Below are positions 8,750 to 19,772 of a DNA stretch of 64,000 nt, piece by piece (position 1 is the stretch's first letter; each line of letters begins with the position of its first letter). Both the position numbers and the translations under genes were made by a program. Source of the stretch: Pseudomonas antarctica (GTDB taxonomy: Bacteria > Pseudomonadota > Gammaproteobacteria > Pseudomonadales > Pseudomonadaceae); assembly GCF_900624995.1 (NCBI RefSeq), contig NZ_UYXQ01000019.1, forward strand, positions 1 through 64,000, in the 5' to 3' direction. The notes beneath the pieces are model-generated. The model ran no database searches, was not told the origin of the DNA, and saw nothing but the letters and a program-made list of their open reading frames with translations.

Positions 8750-9817
8750 TCAAGGCAGCGGCAGCTTGACCCGCGGCTTGCTCTCCACAAACAGCGCCCA
8801 GCTGGACATGAACAACGCCGCCACCAGCGGCCCGATCACAAACCCGTTCAGGCCAAACACCGACAGGCCACCCAGAGTCGAGACCAGGATCAAGTAATCC
8901 GGCATTTTGGTGTCCTTGCCCACCAGGATCGGGCGCAGCACGTTGTCCACCAACCCGATCACAAACACCCCGAACAACCCCAGCACCACACCCTGCCAGA
9001 TCGAACCGCTCAACAGGAAGTAGGCGGCCACCGGCCCCCATACAATCCCCGCGCCCACCGCCGGCAACAGTGACAGAAACGCCATCAACACCGCCCAGAG
9101 CAACGCACTGGGAATATCCAGAAACCAGAAGATCAAACCGCCCAGCGCACCCTGGGTCACGGCCACCAATACGTTGCCTTTGACCGTGGCGCGCACCACC
9201 CGGTTGAACTTGAGCTGCAAGCGACGCTTTTGCGGCTCGGCCAGCGGCACCGCCGTGCGCACCTTGCGTACCAGCTCGGGGCCATCGCGTAGCAGGAAAA
9301 ACAGCAGATAAAGCATGATGAAAAAGCTCACCAGAAAATCAAACGTGCCCTGGCCGAAGCTGAACGCCTGGCTCGCAAAGAACTGGCTGCCTTGCATCGC
9401 GCTCTTGACGATTTTTTCCCGCAAGCCCTCCAGGTTGCCCATGCCGAAGCGGTCAAGCAGGTGCTGGAAGTAAGGCGGTAGCACATTCTTGAACTGCTCG
9501 ATGTAGCTGGCCACATCCAATTTGCCGCTTTCGATGTTTTTGTAGAGCGTCGCCCCCTCCTGCACCAGCAATGTGCTGGTGATGATCACCGGTAAAATCG
9601 CAATGATCAGGCACACCGTCAGGGTTGCCAGCGACGTCAGGTTGCGGTTCCAACTGAACCGCTGTTGCAGGCGCCGCTGCATCGGAGCAAAGATAATGCC
9701 GAGGATCACCGCCCAGAACACCGCGCCGTAGAACGGCAGCAATATCCAGATGAAGGCGATGGTCACCAGGGCCAGCAGCAACAGCAGGGTTTTGAATTGC
9801 AGGTTGGTTTGATTCAT
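8750..9817 (-). CDS. AI-2E family transporter (PerM/YdiK-like)
   Basis: A 355-residue membrane protein. Hydrophobic segments flank a central amphipathic region (residues ~70-150, including YIEQFKNVLPPYFQHLLDRF). The C-terminal half contains LSLLPAVGAGIVWGPVA and GLVDNVLRPILVGKDTKMPD, which are signatures of the AI-2 exporter-like superfamily. Members move autoinducer-2, Na+ (by antiport) or unknown solutes, so a quorum-sensing role should not be assumed. It is a single gene. Confidence 0.88.
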   Translation of the reverse strand: MNQTNLQFKTLLLLLALVTIAFIWILLPFYGAVFWAVILGIIFAPMQRRLQQRFSWNRNLTSLATLTVCLIIAILPVIITSTLLVQEGATLYKNIESGKLDVASYIEQFKNVLPPYFQHLLDRFGMGNLEGLREKIVKSAMQGSQFFASQAFSFGQGTFDFLVSFFIMLYLLFFLLRDGPELVRKVRTAVPLAEPQKRRLQLKFNRVVRATVKGNVLVAVTQGALGGLIFWFLDIPSALLWAVLMAFLSLLPAVGAGIVWGPVAAYFLLSGSIWQGVVLGLFGVFVIGLVDNVLRPILVGKDTKMPDYLILVSTLGGLSVFGLNGFVIGPLVAALFMSSWALFVESKPRVKLPLP

Positions 9818-10134
9818 GTCCGGTCCATGTCAGAAAAGCAAAGGCCCTGTGTAGGCCCTGTTGCTTAGTCCGCTACGAATCCTGGGAGTGCCCTTGATTC
9901 TCCAACAAGCACAGACCGCTTGATTCAGGCGATTGAAGCCCCCGTCTTGGGGTCATTCAACAGCGCTTGAATCATCCGTTGCTAAGACTCATAGCGCCCC
10001 TCGCCAAGGTGGCTGTAACGCGCGCGCCCCTTCGCCTTGATCAAGCCATGATACAAAATCAGCAAAGGGCGATCTGGATCAATAAATCCCGCCTCAAGCT
10101 CCACTACCCTCGCGACCTTTTGCGACGTGAGCCC
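9818..10134. other. Intergenic region upstream of trhP
   Basis: About 317 bp between divergent genes. It contains a short direct repeat (AGGCCCTGT at 9842-9850 and 9853-9861). An open frame continues upstream from trhP to 9967 but lacks similarity to the family N-terminus, so it is treated as non-coding. No RNA gene or clear promoter was recognised. Confidence 0.4.
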
Positions 10135-11448
10135 ATGCCCCCTGTGATCGCCCCCGAATTGCTCGCCCCCGCCGGCACCCTGAAAAACATGCGCTACGCC
10201 TTCGCCTACGGCGCCGACGCGGTCTACGCCGGCCAACCGCGCTACAGCCTGCGCGTACGCAACAACGAGTTCGACCACGCCCACCTGGCCCTCGGCATCC
10301 AGGAAGCCCACGCGTTAGGCAAGCGCTTCTACGTGGTGGTAAACATCGCGCCACACAACGCCAAGCTCAAGACCTTCCTCAAAGACCTGGCGCCGGTGAT
10401 CGCCATGGGCCCGGATGCACTGATCATGTCCGACCCGGGTTTGATCATGCTGGTGCGCCGCCACTTCCCACAGATGCCGATTCACTTGTCGGTGCAGGCC
10501 AATACCGTGAATTGGGCCAGCGTGGAGTTCTGGCAGCAGCAAGGCATCGGCCGGGTGATTCTGTCGCGCGAGCTGTCGTTGGAAGAAATCGACGAGATCC
10601 ACCAGCAGGTGCCGAGCATGGAGCTGGAAGTGTTCGTGCACGGCGCCTTGTGCATGGCCTATTCCGGGCGCTGTTTGTTGTCTGGCTATATGAATAAACG
10701 CGATGCCAACCAAGGCACCTGCACCAACGCGTGCCGCTGGAAATACCAGGCCACGCCGGCGGTGGAAAACGCCACGGGCGAGATCGTCCAACAATTCCAG
10801 CCGACCTTGGGCATCGGCACGCCGACCGATCAGGTGTTCCTGTTGCAGGAAGTCAACCGTCCCGATGAGCACATGCCCGCGTTCGAGGATGAACACGGCA
10901 CTTACATCATGAACGCCAAGGACCTGCGCGCCGTGCAGCATGTGGAACGCCTGACGCACATGGGCGTGCATTCGCTGAAAATCGAAGGCCGCACCAAATC
11001 GCACTTCTACTGCGCGCGCACCACCCAGGTGTATCGCCAGGCCATCGATGACGCGGTGGCCGGTCGCGCGTTTGATCGCACCCTGATGACCGACCTGGAA
11101 TCCCTGGCCCAGCGCGGCTACACCGAAGGTTTCCTGCGCCGCCACGTGCACGACGAATACCAAAACTACCAGAACGGCAGTTCAGTCTCGGAGCGCCAGC
11201 AGTTTGTCGGGGAATTGACCGGCGAACGCCGTGGCGAGCTGGCCGAGGTCAAGGTCAAGAATCGCTTCGCCGTGGGCAACCACCTCGAACTGATGACCCC
11301 CGCCGGCAACTTTCACTTTGACCTGGCCACGCTGCACAACGCCAAGGGCGAAGCCATCGAGGTGGCGCCGGGCGATGGGCACACCGTGTATGTGCCGCTC
11401 CCGGCCGAGATGGACCTGCGCTTCGGCCTGCTGATGCGCGACCTCTAA
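10135..11448 (+). CDS. trhP: tRNA hydroxylation protein TrhP (YegQ, peptidase U32 family)
   Basis: A 437-residue member of the U32 family, nearly collinear with E. coli YegQ. Matching blocks include ELLAPAGTLKNMRYAFAYGA, YVVVNIAPHNAKLKTF, LSVQANTVNW, FVHGALCMAYSGRCLLSGY and GTCTNACRWKY, whose conserved Cys residues are likely metal or Fe-S ligands, and YIMNAKDLRAVQHVERL. YegQ/TrhP acts in prephenate-dependent hydroxylation of tRNA uridine-34 (ho5U), on the path to cmo5U. The start at 10135 is chosen by homology; an in-frame extension to 9967 has no similarity. Confidence 0.92.
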   Translation: MPPVIAPELLAPAGTLKNMRYAFAYGADAVYAGQPRYSLRVRNNEFDHAHLALGIQEAHALGKRFYVVVNIAPHNAKLKTFLKDLAPVIAMGPDALIMSDPGLIMLVRRHFPQMPIHLSVQANTVNWASVEFWQQQGIGRVILSRELSLEEIDEIHQQVPSMELEVFVHGALCMAYSGRCLLSGYMNKRDANQGTCTNACRWKYQATPAVENATGEIVQQFQPTLGIGTPTDQVFLLQEVNRPDEHMPAFEDEHGTYIMNAKDLRAVQHVERLTHMGVHSLKIEGRTKSHFYCARTTQVYRQAIDDAVAGRAFDRTLMTDLESLAQRGYTEGFLRRHVHDEYQNYQNGSSVSERQQFVGELTGERRGELAEVKVKNRFAVGNHLELMTPAGNFHFDLATLHNAKGEAIEVAPGDGHTVYVPLPAEMDLRFGLLMRDL

Positions 11449-11496
11449 CCCGCCCCACCGGTTCTCCATACAGGCTCCCACGAACGTCCATGCGCC

Positions 11497-11754
11497 TTGC
11501 GCACACTCAACGGCATCGTCACCCCGCCGAGCACGGCCTCCAACACCGCCCTGGCCATTGCCAACGGGGTTGGCACCGGCTGCGTGTGGAAAGCCAACGG
11601 TGCCGCTGCCAACCCCGGCGGTGGGGTGGTCAACATGGCCAACATGACCCACGAACGGGTGGAACTGATCAAGGCTCAGAGCAACTATCAGGCGAACGCG
11701 AAAACCATCTCGACGCAGAGCACGATCCTCAAGACCCTGATACAGATGACCTGA
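11497..11754 (+). pseudogene. Flagellar hook protein FlgE C-terminal remnant
   Basis: The last ~37 residues (NMTHERVELIKAQSNYQANA then KTISTQSTILKTLIQMT) match the conserved FlgE C-terminal D0 helix. The preceding ~45 residues (from a TTG codon) do not resemble a hook domain, and no ATG or ribosome site is present. No flagellar gene lies nearby. It is most likely a fragment left by a deletion or by a duplicated hook gene. Its neighbour, convergent at 22 bp, is a chemoreceptor. Expression is doubtful. Confidence 0.65.
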
Positions 11755-11775
11755 TGCCGACCCTGCACTGAGCGA

Positions 11776-13455
11776 TCAGATCCTGAACTGCCCCACCAAT
11801 TGCCCCAAGCGCTGGCCCAAATCCGCCAGGCTGCGTGAGGTCTGGGCGCCCAGCTGGGTTTCATCGGCCACGCTGTCCACCGCCACGGCTATCTGATGCA
11901 CGCTGCGGTTGATCTCTTCGGCCACGGCGGTCTGCTCTTCGGCGGCGCTGGCGATTTGCGCGTTCATTGAGTTGATGGTGCCGATCAGCTGGGCCATGGT
12001 GTCCAGCGACGCCCCGGCCTGGTTGGCCTGGGCCGAGGTGCCATCGCCCGCATCGCTGGAGCGGCGCATCGCGTCCACGGCGGCTTCGGTGCCTTTTTGC
12101 AGGCGGTCGATCATGCCCTGGATTTCCTGGGTGCTGGTCTGAGTGCGGCTGGCCAGTGCGCGCACTTCGTCGGCGACCACGGCAAACCCGCGCCCGGCCT
12201 CACCGGCCCGCGCAGCTTCGATGGCGGCGTTGAGCGCCAGCAAGTTGGTCTGTTCGGCAATCGAGCGGATCACCCCGAGCACGCTGACAATCGACGACAC
12301 ATCCTGCTGCAAGCTGTCGAGCGACACACCGCTGCTGCGGATATCGTTCACCAGCGCATGGATCTGCGCGATGCTGCCGTCCACCACGCGCTTGGCGGCC
12401 TGGCCCTCGGCGTCGGTCTGTTGCGCAGCGACGGCGGCGCCCTGGGCACTGCGGGCGACTTCATGGGCAGCGGAGGACATCTGGTTAATGGCCGTGGCCA
12501 CTTGGTCCGTTTCGTGACGCTGGCGTTCCATCGCGGTTTCCGAGCGCTGGGCTTGTTCGGACACCTGACCGACCAGCCCGGTGAGCTGCGAAGTCATTTC
12601 GGTGATCTGGCGCACCAGCCCGTGGATCTTGTCGACAAAACGGTTGAACGCACTGGCCAGATCGCCCAGTTCATCCTGGCTGGTGATCGCCAGGCGGCGG
12701 GTCAAGTCGCCCTCGCCCGCCGCGATATCGTCGAGGTTGGCTTTCATCAAGCTCAATGGACGCAGGATGGTATTGGCGGTCACCATGCCCACAGCGGCAA
12801 TCACCAACAACACCACCACGGCCACACCGAGGATGCTCAGCAGCACGCCTTGCATGCGCTTCTCAACCTTGGCCTCGACCACCGCCACCTGCGCTTCGAT
12901 ACCATCAAGGTTGACCGACGTACCGATCACCATGTCCCATTTTGGCAAGTATTCGGTATAGCCGAGCTTGGGCACCAGTTCAGTCTGGCCGGGCTGGGTC
13001 GAGCTGTATTGCAGGTAGTGAGTGCCGTCCTTGCCGACCTTGACCAGGTCGCGGTTGACGTAGACGCCGTTGGGGTCGCGGTTGTCCTTGAAGCTCTTGC
13101 CCACGCCGTCCGGGCTGTTGCCCTTGAACAGGCGGATGGTCTCGGAGTCGTAGCCGAAAAAGTAACCGTCCTTGCCGTAAGTGGTGTTAGAGAGCAGCTT
13201 GACCACCTCAGCCCGCGCGGCGCTATCACCGGGGGCGGCAGCGTCGTAGAGCGGTTTGATGGTGGTCATGGCCACTTCTACATAACTTTGCAGGGTGGAT
13301 TTGGCGTCGTTGAGCAGGCGCTGGCGGGTTTCATCCACCTCGTTACGCGCCTGGCCCTGCAGGATCCAAACGGTAGTCAGGCTGATGACCACGGCGAACA
13401 GCAACACCGGCACGACGGCCAGGGACAGGACTTTGGCCTTCAAACTCAGACGCAT
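11776..13455 (-). CDS. Methyl-accepting chemotaxis protein, single-Cache sensor
   Basis: A 559-residue chemoreceptor. The first membrane helix spans ~10-32, and the periplasmic domain (~33-200) contains [11 protein letters not shown] and [16 protein letters not shown], hallmarks of sCache_2. A second helix lies at ~205-228, then a HAMP domain ([20 protein letters not shown]). The signalling hairpin tip is [19 protein letters not shown]. Related sCache_2 receptors of Pseudomonas (McpP type) bind short C2/C3 carboxylates; that ligand is possible but unproven here. Confidence 0.9.
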   Translation of the reverse strand: MRLSLKAKVLSLAVVPVLLFAVVISLTTVWILQGQARNEVDETRQRLLNDAKSTLQSYVEVAMTTIKPLYDAAAPGDSAARAEVVKLLSNTTYGKDGYFFGYDSETIRLFKGNSPDGVGKSFKDNRDPNGVYVNRDLVKVGKDGTHYLQYSSTQPGQTELVPKLGYTEYLPKWDMVIGTSVNLDGIEAQVAVVEAKVEKRMQGVLLSILGVAVVVLLVIAAVGMVTANTILRPLSLMKANLDDIAAGEGDLTRRLAITSQDELGDLASAFNRFVDKIHGLVRQITEMTSQLTGLVGQVSEQAQRSETAMERQRHETDQVATAINQMSSAAHEVARSAQGAAVAAQQTDAEGQAAKRVVDGSIAQIHALVNDIRSSGVSLDSLQQDVSSIVSVLGVIRSIAEQTNLLALNAAIEAARAGEAGRGFAVVADEVRALASRTQTSTQEIQGMIDRLQKGTEAAVDAMRRSSDAGDGTSAQANQAGASLDTMAQLIGTINSMNAQIASAAEEQTAVAEEINRSVHQIAVAVDSVADETQLGAQTSRSLADLGQRLGQLVGQFRI

Positions 13456-13591
13456 GGCGTTTCTCTCTTATTAGGGGCGACTTCAGAGGTTAACGGCCGG
13501 TTGCGAATTATCTGTAGGACACTAAGCAGCTGTGGCGAGCGGGGATTGCCAGAACAAGTTCGCCCGGCACAGGTTAAGGCATTTCCAATAA

Positions 13592-14914
13592 TTAAAGGGT
13601 CATCGCTGCCATCCAGCCAAACGCCAACAACGGAATGTTGTAGTGCAAGAAGGTCGGCACCACCGTGTCCCAAATATGGTGATGCTGGCCGTCGATGTTC
13701 AAACCGGAAGTCGGCCCAAGGGTGGAGTCCGACGCAGGCGAACCCGCATCGCCCAACGCCCCTGCCGTGCCGACGATGCACACGATAGCCAACGGGCTAA
13801 ACCCCAGCTGCACACACAGCGGCACAAAAATCGCCGCCAGAATGGGTACCGTGGAAAACGACGAGCCAATGCCCATGGTCACCAGCAAGCCCACCAGCAA
13901 CATCAATAACGCCCCCACCCCACGGCTATGGCCGATGAACGCCGCCGACGCTTGTACCAGCGAACGCACATCACCCGTGGCCTTGAGCACTTCGGCAAAC
14001 CCCGAGGAGGCGATCATGATGAAGCCGATCATCGCCATCATCTTCATGCCTTCGGTGAACAAATCGTCGGTTTCACGCCAGCGCACAATGCCCGACACCG
14101 AGAAGATCAGGAACCCGGCCAAGGCGCCGATGATCATCGAGTCCAACCACAACTGAATGATGAACGCCGAAGCAATCGCCAGCCCGGCCACCAGCAGGGT
14201 CAGCGGGTTGTACTGCACTGCCGCTTGTTCGACGCGCTCGATTTTTTCCAGGTCGTACACGCGCTTTTTGCGGTAGCTGATAAACACCGCCACCAGCAGG
14301 CCAACCACCATGCCCAGCGCCGGAAGGCCCATGGCGTGGGTAACGTTGACTTGGCTGATGTCCACGCCGCTCTTGGCCACGTTGGCCAGTAGGATCTGAT
14401 TGAGGAAAATGTTGCCGAAGCCCACTGGCAGGAACATATACGGGGTGATCAGGCCGAAGGTCATCACACAGGCGATCAGGCGACGGTCCAGTTGCAGCTT
14501 GGTCAGCACGTATAACAGTGGCGGCACCAGCAGCGGGATAAACGCGATGTGAATCGGCAGGATGTTCTGCGAGGCAATCGCCACCCCCCACAACAGGCCG
14601 ATCAGCAGCCATTTGACATGGCTGGCGCCGCTGGTCTCCTGGCGATCGACCAGCATCAACGCCTTGTCCGCCAGGGCATGGGCCAGGCCGGACTTGGCGA
14701 TCGCCACAGCGAAAGCGCCGAGCAACGCGTAGGACAGCGCCACGGTCGCGCCGCCGCCTAACCCGCCGTTGAAGGCCTTGAGTGTGGCCTCGATGCCCAG
14801 GCCACCGGTCAAGCCCCCCACCAGGGCGCCGACAATGATGGCGATGACCACATGCACGCGGGACAAACTGAGCACCAGCATAGTGCCGACCGCGGCGATG
14901 ACTGCGTTAATCAT
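13592..14914 (-). CDS. Na+/H+ antiporter family protein (YuiF-like)
   Basis: A 440-residue membrane protein of the ion-transporter superfamily. It has an amphipathic opening ([20 protein letters not shown]), about 10-12 hydrophobic segments, and the paired motifs [15 protein letters not shown] and [20 protein letters not shown]. YuiF-type proteins are annotated as Na+/H+ antiporters or histidine permeases, so amino acid transport is a real alternative. GAGG lies 5 bp before the start at 14914. It is transcribed alone. Confidence 0.82.
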   Translation of the reverse strand: MINAVIAAVGTMLVLSLSRVHVVIAIIVGALVGGLTGGLGIEATLKAFNGGLGGGATVALSYALLGAFAVAIAKSGLAHALADKALMLVDRQETSGASHVKWLLIGLLWGVAIASQNILPIHIAFIPLLVPPLLYVLTKLQLDRRLIACVMTFGLITPYMFLPVGFGNIFLNQILLANVAKSGVDISQVNVTHAMGLPALGMVVGLLVAVFISYRKKRVYDLEKIERVEQAAVQYNPLTLLVAGLAIASAFIIQLWLDSMIIGALAGFLIFSVSGIVRWRETDDLFTEGMKMMAMIGFIMIASSGFAEVLKATGDVRSLVQASAAFIGHSRGVGALLMLLVGLLVTMGIGSSFSTVPILAAIFVPLCVQLGFSPLAIVCIVGTAGALGDAGSPASDSTLGPTSGLNIDGQHHHIWDTVVPTFLHYNIPLLAFGWMAAMTL

Positions 14915-15054
14915 GGTTACCTCAAGACAGAAACATAAACAACAGGCATGCCCGCGCCCGGGCGGCCATGGGGTTGGCGACCGGCGTGCAAGCTTTAGGA
15001 GGTCTTATTAGAGGGCGCGCACTTTGCAGCAGGCGGGCGCGCATGTCAAAAAAC

Positions 15055-15080
15055 TGTGGCGAGCGAGCTTGCTCGCCACA
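15055..15080. repeat. Single REP hairpin
   Basis: TGTGGCGAGC-(6 nt)-GCTCGCCACA is a perfect 10-bp inverted repeat between two divergent genes. It matches the GTGGCGAGC-type REP half-site common in Pseudomonas. A related half-site (TGTGGCGAGCGGG) is near 13531. Confidence 0.7.
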
Positions 15081-15193
15081 ACAAGCTCATTCACCACAAA
15101 AGCGCGATTCAATTGAACGTTTAAATAATAAAGAAGCCGCAACAACGGCCGATACAAGGGCTCTCTGTGTTTTCAGGTTAAGGATGCTCCTCG

Positions 15194-17341
15194 ATGTCCC
15201 TCAGACAGCTCTCCATTCAATGGAAAATCACCCTGCTCGCCGGCCTCTGCCTGCTGGGGATCGTGACCCTGCTGGTGGGTCTGTCGCTGTATCGCATGGA
15301 GCACAGCTCGCAGCAGGTCAAAGCCTCGAGCATGCAAATGCTCGACGAATCCGCCCAGGCGCGTATTGAGGCCCAAGGTGAAGTGCAGGCGCTGGGGATT
15401 CGCCAGCAATTTATGGACGCCTACCAGTACGGCCATGGCTTTTCCCGCCAAGTGCTGTTTTTGCGCGAACAGGCGGAAAAGCGCTTCCTCGACGCCTTCG
15501 ACACCCGCGAAGACCTGACCCGTCAGGTCAAGGCCGCGTTGCAGGCCAACCCGGACCTGCTCGGTTTGTCGCTGGTGTTCGAAGCCAATGCGCTGGACGG
15601 CAAAGACGAGTTGTTCGCCAACCAGGCGGAGCTGGGCAGCAATGACAAAGGCCGCTTTGCCCTGTACTGGTCGCAGCCGACGCCAGGCACACTGACCTCC
15701 ATGGCGCTGCCGGAAAGCGACATGGCCGATACCCGCGTCGGGCCGAGCGGAGAAAAAGCCAACGCCTGGTTCACCTGCCCGCGCACTACCTTGAAACCCT
15801 GCGTGATCGAACCGTACTTTTATGTGATCGACGGGCAAAACGTGCTGATGACCAGCATCGTGTTCCCTCTGATGGTCAACGGCAAAGTCATCGCCTCGCT
15901 GTCGGTGGACATCAACCTCAACAGCCTGCAGGCCGTGAGCCAGCAGGCGAGCCAGAAGCTGTATGACGGTCAGACCCAAGTCAGCATCCTTAGCCCCACC
16001 GGTTTGCTCGCCGGCTACAGCCCGGACGCCAGCAAGCTCAGCGAGCGCCTGGATAAGGTCGACACCGCCAGCGGCGCACAATTGATCAGCGCCTTGGCCG
16101 CCAGCACGCAGATCCGCAGCTTGCGCACCGACCATCAACTCAAAGTATTGGCGCCCTTCGCACCGATTCCTGGTGGCAAGCCGTGGGGCGTGTTGCTGGA
16201 TGTGCCGGAAAAAGTCCTGGTCGGCCCCGCCGAAGCCCTCAAGGCGCAACTCGACGCCGATAACACCCGCGGCACGTGGCTGGAACTGAGCCTGGGCCTG
16301 CTGGCCGCCGTGGTCGGCTTGATCCTGGTGTGGCTGATGGCCCGCAGCGTGACCCGGCCGATCCTTGGCGTAGCGCGCATGCTGGAAGACATTGCCAGTG
16401 GCGAAGGCGACCTGACCCGCCGCCTGGCCTATGACAAACAGGATGAGCTGGGGCAACTGGCTGGCTGGTTCAACCGCTTCCTCGACAAGCTGCAACCGAT
16501 TATTGCCGAGGTCAAACGCTCGGTTCAGGACGCCCGTGGCACCGCCGACCAATCCGCCGCGATCGCCACACAAACCAGCGCTGGTATGGAACAGCAATAC
16601 CGCCAGGTCGACCAAGTGGCCACTGCCTCGCATGAAATGAGCGCCACTGCCCAAGACGTGGCCCGCAGCGCCGCCCAGGCAGCCCACGCCGCGCGCGACG
16701 CCGACCAGGCCACCCGCGAAGGTTTGACCGTGATCGACCGCACGACCACCCACATCGGAAATCTGGCGGCGGACATGAGCACCGCCATGGCGCAGGTCGA
16801 AGGCTTGGCGGCCAATAGCGAGAAAATCGGTTCGGTGCTGGAAGTGATTCGTGGCATTGCCGAGCAAACCAACTTGCTGGCACTCAACGCCGCCATCGAA
16901 GCCGCGCGCGCGGGTGAAGCCGGCCGTGGGTTTGCCGTGGTCGCCGACGAAGTGCGCAACCTGGCGCGACGCACACAGGAATCGGTGGAAGAAACCCGCG
17001 TGGTGATCGAACAGCTGCAACACGGCACCACCGATGTGGTCGGCTCCATGGGCAACAGCTATCGCCAGGCCCAGGGCAGTGTCGAGCAGGTCGGCCAGGC
17101 CGTCACCGCCCTGCGCCAGATCGGCGATGCGGTGACGGTGATCAGCGACATGAACCTGCAAATCGCCAGCGCCGCCGAAGAGCAAAGCGCGGTGGCCGAG
17201 GAGATCAACGGCAACGTGGCGACGATCCGGGATGTGACCGAGTCGCTGTCTGAGCAGGCGAATGAATCGGCGCGGGTGAGCCAGGCGCTGAACAGCCTGG
17301 CGAATCAGCAGCAGGGGTTGATGGATCAGTTCAGGGTCTAA
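15194..17341 (+). CDS. Methyl-accepting chemotaxis protein, double-Cache, TlpQ-like
   Basis: A 715-residue chemoreceptor. The first membrane helix is at ~12-32, followed by a long periplasmic dCache_1 domain (~40-360). The second helix is near 375-395, then HAMP ([20 protein letters not shown]). The tip is [19 protein letters not shown]. In P. aeruginosa the chemoreceptor TlpQ (PA2654) lies next to the BqsS/BqsR (CarSR) genes; here the same neighbour follows, and the length is close to TlpQ. TlpQ and P. putida McpU sense polyamines or histamine. That ligand is inferred from gene order and not from binding residues. Confidence 0.85.
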   Translation: MSLRQLSIQWKITLLAGLCLLGIVTLLVGLSLYRMEHSSQQVKASSMQMLDESAQARIEAQGEVQALGIRQQFMDAYQYGHGFSRQVLFLREQAEKRFLDAFDTREDLTRQVKAALQANPDLLGLSLVFEANALDGKDELFANQAELGSNDKGRFALYWSQPTPGTLTSMALPESDMADTRVGPSGEKANAWFTCPRTTLKPCVIEPYFYVIDGQNVLMTSIVFPLMVNGKVIASLSVDINLNSLQAVSQQASQKLYDGQTQVSILSPTGLLAGYSPDASKLSERLDKVDTASGAQLISALAASTQIRSLRTDHQLKVLAPFAPIPGGKPWGVLLDVPEKVLVGPAEALKAQLDADNTRGTWLELSLGLLAAVVGLILVWLMARSVTRPILGVARMLEDIASGEGDLTRRLAYDKQDELGQLAGWFNRFLDKLQPIIAEVKRSVQDARGTADQSAAIATQTSAGMEQQYRQVDQVATASHEMSATAQDVARSAAQAAHAARDADQATREGLTVIDRTTTHIGNLAADMSTAMAQVEGLAANSEKIGSVLEVIRGIAEQTNLLALNAAIEAARAGEAGRGFAVVADEVRNLARRTQESVEETRVVIEQLQHGTTDVVGSMGNSYRQAQGSVEQVGQAVTALRQIGDAVTVISDMNLQIASAAEEQSAVAEEINGNVATIRDVTESLSEQANESARVSQALNSLANQQQGLMDQFRV

Positions 17342-17364
17342 ATCTTCAACATGTCGAATGATGA

Positions 17365-17457
17365 ATGTGGGAGTCGGGCTTGCCCGCGATGACGGTGGGT
17401 CAGTGCCAGATGGATCAACTGACAAAACCGCAATCGCGGGCAAGCCCGCTCCCACAT
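17365..17457. repeat. Paired REP element (REPIN)
   Basis: Inverted copies ATGTGGGAGTCGGGCTTGCC and GGCAAGCCCGCTCCCACAT are separated by about 55 bp, between the convergent chemoreceptor and bqsS genes. It belongs to the same family as the pair at 6610, with a CCGCGAT variant in place of CTCGCGA. Confidence 0.85.
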
Positions 17458-17473
17458 GTTGTTCAGTGCTGGG

Positions 17474-18793
17474 TCAGGCCTGGCGCTTGGGCAATTCGAT
17501 CAGCACCTTCAGCCCGCCCAACTCACTCTCCTGCAAATGCAACACCCCACCCCACACCTCGACGATATCCCGCACGATCCCCAGCCCCAGGCCATGGCCG
17601 TCAATTTGCTCGTCCAGGCGCGTGCCACGGCTGAACACTTGGTCGCGCTGACTTTGCGGAATGCCAGGACCATCGTCCTCCACAGCCAGCAGATAGCTGC
17701 GCGGCGTTTCGCTGATGACCAAGCGTATTTGCGCATCCGCCCATTTACAGGCGTTGTCCAGCAAGTTGCCGAGCAGTTCCAGCAGGTCTTCGCGGTCCCA
17801 CGGCAAATGCAGTCCCCGCGTGAGGTGGTAACTCAAGTCCAGGTGTTCACCGTGGATCATGTTTAGCGTTGCCAGCAGGCCCGGCAGCTCTTTTTCGCAA
17901 TCAAACAAGGCGCCCGGCAGGGTTTCACCGGCAAGGCGCGCGCGGTTGAGTTCGCGATTCAGGCGTTGCTGCACGTGCTCCAGCTGTTCACGCAAAAGTT
18001 TGCCCAGTTCGGGATGAGCCCTGAGCTGTTCGCTCGACGCCACGCTCAGCAGCACGGCCAACGGTGTTTTCAGCGCATGCCCCAAGTTGCCCAACGCGTT
18101 GCGCGAACGCTTGAGGCTGTCTTCGGTGTGGGCCAGCAGGTGGTTGATCTGCGCCACCAGCGGCTCCAGTTCCTGCGGCACTTGGGTGTCGAGTTGCGAG
18201 CGCTGGCCCTGTTGCAATTGGGCGATCTGTTCGCGAGAGGCTTCCAACGGGCGCAAGGCTCGGCGCACGGTCACCCGTTGCAGAACCAGCACCAACAGCA
18301 GTGCCGCGAGCCCCATCACCAGGCCGATCTGACGCATCAAACGGAAACTTTCCCGCACCGGCGTGTAGTCCTGGGCCACGCTGATGGAAATTGACTGGCC
18401 AAAACGCTTGTAGTCCGCCCGCAACACCAGCAGTTGCTGGCCTTCCGGGCCCAACTGCAGGTTGCCCTTGAGCCCGGCTTCGGGCAGTCGCGGTAGTTCC
18501 TGGTCCCACAGCGAGCGGGAACGCCAATGAATGTCGGCAAAATCGATGCGAAAATAGTGCCCGGAAAACGGCCGCTGATAAGCCGGTGCCAGGCGCTGTT
18601 CATCCAACTGCACGCCGTTCGGCCCACGCACCAGCGCCACCAGCAGGTTCTCGGCGTCATTGCGCAAGCCGGCTTCCAGGTAGCGCTGCAAACCAGCCTC
18701 GAACAACCACAAACTGGTTTGCGCCAGCACCACGCCGACGATCACCATTACGCTGATCAGCCCCAGGCTCAGACGCCGCTGAATCGACTTCAT
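17474..18793 (-). CDS. bqsS: Sensor histidine kinase BqsS/CarS
   Basis: A 439-residue membrane histidine kinase. Helix 1 is at ~9-31, a periplasmic sensor at ~32-155, and helix 2 at ~156-172. The phosphoacceptor box [11 protein letters not shown] has His239, followed by the N box (NLLDNACKW), DDGPGIP, and GLGLGIV. Identity rests on gene order with bqsR, PepSY proteins and a TlpQ-like receptor, as in P. aeruginosa PA2654-PA2659, where the pair responds to Fe(II) and Ca2+ and affects biofilm dispersal. At residues 44-48 the periplasmic motif is RNDAE; P. aeruginosa is reported to carry RExxE. It overlaps bqsR by 4 bp (ATGA). Confidence 0.82.
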   Translation of the reverse strand: MKSIQRRLSLGLISVMVIVGVVLAQTSLWLFEAGLQRYLEAGLRNDAENLLVALVRGPNGVQLDEQRLAPAYQRPFSGHYFRIDFADIHWRSRSLWDQELPRLPEAGLKGNLQLGPEGQQLLVLRADYKRFGQSISISVAQDYTPVRESFRLMRQIGLVMGLAALLLVLVLQRVTVRRALRPLEASREQIAQLQQGQRSQLDTQVPQELEPLVAQINHLLAHTEDSLKRSRNALGNLGHALKTPLAVLLSVASSEQLRAHPELGKLLREQLEHVQQRLNRELNRARLAGETLPGALFDCEKELPGLLATLNMIHGEHLDLSYHLTRGLHLPWDREDLLELLGNLLDNACKWADAQIRLVISETPRSYLLAVEDDGPGIPQSQRDQVFSRGTRLDEQIDGHGLGLGIVRDIVEVWGGVLHLQESELGGLKVLIELPKRQA

Positions 18794-19458
18794 ACAGCGC
18801 CGGCGCCAAACCGGTAACCTTGGCCACGCCGGGTTTCGATCACACTGCGGCCCAACTTGCGGCGCAGGTGGTTGACGTGAACTTCCAGCACGTTGGAATC
18901 ACGCTCGGTCTCGCCGTCATAGAGATGCTCGGCCAAGTGGCTTTTCGACAGGATCTGTTCCGGGTGCAGCATGAAGTAGCGCAGCAGGCGGAATTCGGCG
19001 GCGGTCAGCTGGATCTCGTCGCCATCACGCAGCACGCACTGACGGCCTTCATCCAGGTGCAGCCCGGCGGCTTGCAAGGTCGGCTGGTTGGCGTGGCCGT
19101 GAGAGCGGCGCAGCAAGGCCTGGATGCGCAGGTGCAGTTCTTCGGGATGAAAGGGTTTGCTCAGGTAATCGTCGGCGCCGGCCTTGAGCCCCTCGATACG
19201 CTCGGCCCAGGAGTCGCGGGCGGTAAGGACCAGCACCGGCGTGGCCAGGGCGGCCGCACGCCACTGCGCCAATACCTCAAGCCCTGGCAAACCGGGCAGG
19301 CCAAGGTCGAGGATGATCAGGTCATAAGGCTCGCTGCGGCCTTGGTACGCGGCATCGCGGCCATCGGCCAGCCAGTCGACGGCATAACCCTGGCGCTGCA
19401 GGCCGGCCAGCAATTCATCGGCCAGGGGCACGTTGTCTTCCACCAGCAGCAGGCGCAT
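18790..19458 (-). CDS. bqsR: OmpR-family response regulator BqsR/CarR
   Basis: A 222-residue regulator. The receiver domain (1-~118) has the acidic pocket VEDN, phospho-acceptor Asp51 ([12 protein letters not shown]), Thr in [15 protein letters not shown], and Lys in DDYLSKPF. The C-terminal winged helix contains [20 protein letters not shown] and [13 protein letters not shown] (in part [20 protein letters not shown]). It overlaps bqsS downstream by 4 bp and the PepSY gene upstream (TGATG), so the four genes form one translationally coupled operon. Confidence 0.85.
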   Translation of the reverse strand: MRLLLVEDNVPLADELLAGLQRQGYAVDWLADGRDAAYQGRSEPYDLIILDLGLPGLPGLEVLAQWRAAALATPVLVLTARDSWAERIEGLKAGADDYLSKPFHPEELHLRIQALLRRSHGHANQPTLQAAGLHLDEGRQCVLRDGDEIQLTAAEFRLLRYFMLHPEQILSKSHLAEHLYDGETERDSNVLEVHVNHLRRKLGRSVIETRRGQGYRFGAGAV

Positions 19459-19772
19459 CAGTCGTCTTCCTCATCTTTGAGCAGCACACCCGTGGTGGCA
19501 TCCAGCTTGATCTCGCGCACCACACCTTCGGTGGTCACCAGCTCTACTTCATAGGCATATTGACCGTGCTTTTTTTCAAGCTCGGCTTCCAGCAACCGGG
19601 AGCCGGGGTAGCGCGCCATGGCTTGTTGCAACAGTTGCTCCAACGGCAGGATTACGCCCTGCTGGCGCAGTGCCAAAGCTTCATCCTGGTTGAGGTCACG
19701 GGCCGCCAGGCTTGAGCAAAAAACCATGAGCGCCAGCACCATCCAACCGCTGGCGCGTCGATATACCGTCAT
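19458..19772 (-). CDS. PepSY-domain periplasmic protein (second copy)
   Basis: A 104-residue exported protein. The signal peptide [20 protein letters not shown] ends near SLAARD, and a PepSY fold covers ~35-100 ([20 protein letters not shown] then [18 protein letters not shown]). The acidic end could bind divalent metal. AGGAT lies 5 bp before the ATG at 19772, and the upstream PepSY stop overlaps this start (TAATG). PepSY proteins beside BqsRS-type systems are induced by the metal signal. The paralogue directly upstream suggests tandem duplication. Confidence 0.82.
   Translation of the reverse strand: MTVYRRASGWMVLALMVFCSSLAARDLNQDEALALRQQGVILPLEQLLQQAMARYPGSRLLEAELEKKHGQYAYEVELVTTEGVVREIKLDATTGVLLKDEEDD

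Noticed and set aside
9967..10134. N-terminal extension of TrhP by 56 residues
   Set aside because: The extension has no similarity to the U32 family opening, and homologues start at or near ELLAPAGTLKN.
15173..17455. A 760-codon open frame antisense to the TlpQ-like receptor
   Set aside because: His/Gln/Arg-rich product typical of the antisense of GC-rich Pseudomonas genes; no domain, while the plus strand encodes a full chemoreceptor. Similar long antisense frames opposite the MFS (2908-3849), sCache receptor (12097-13788), pslB and fecA genes were rejected for the same reason.
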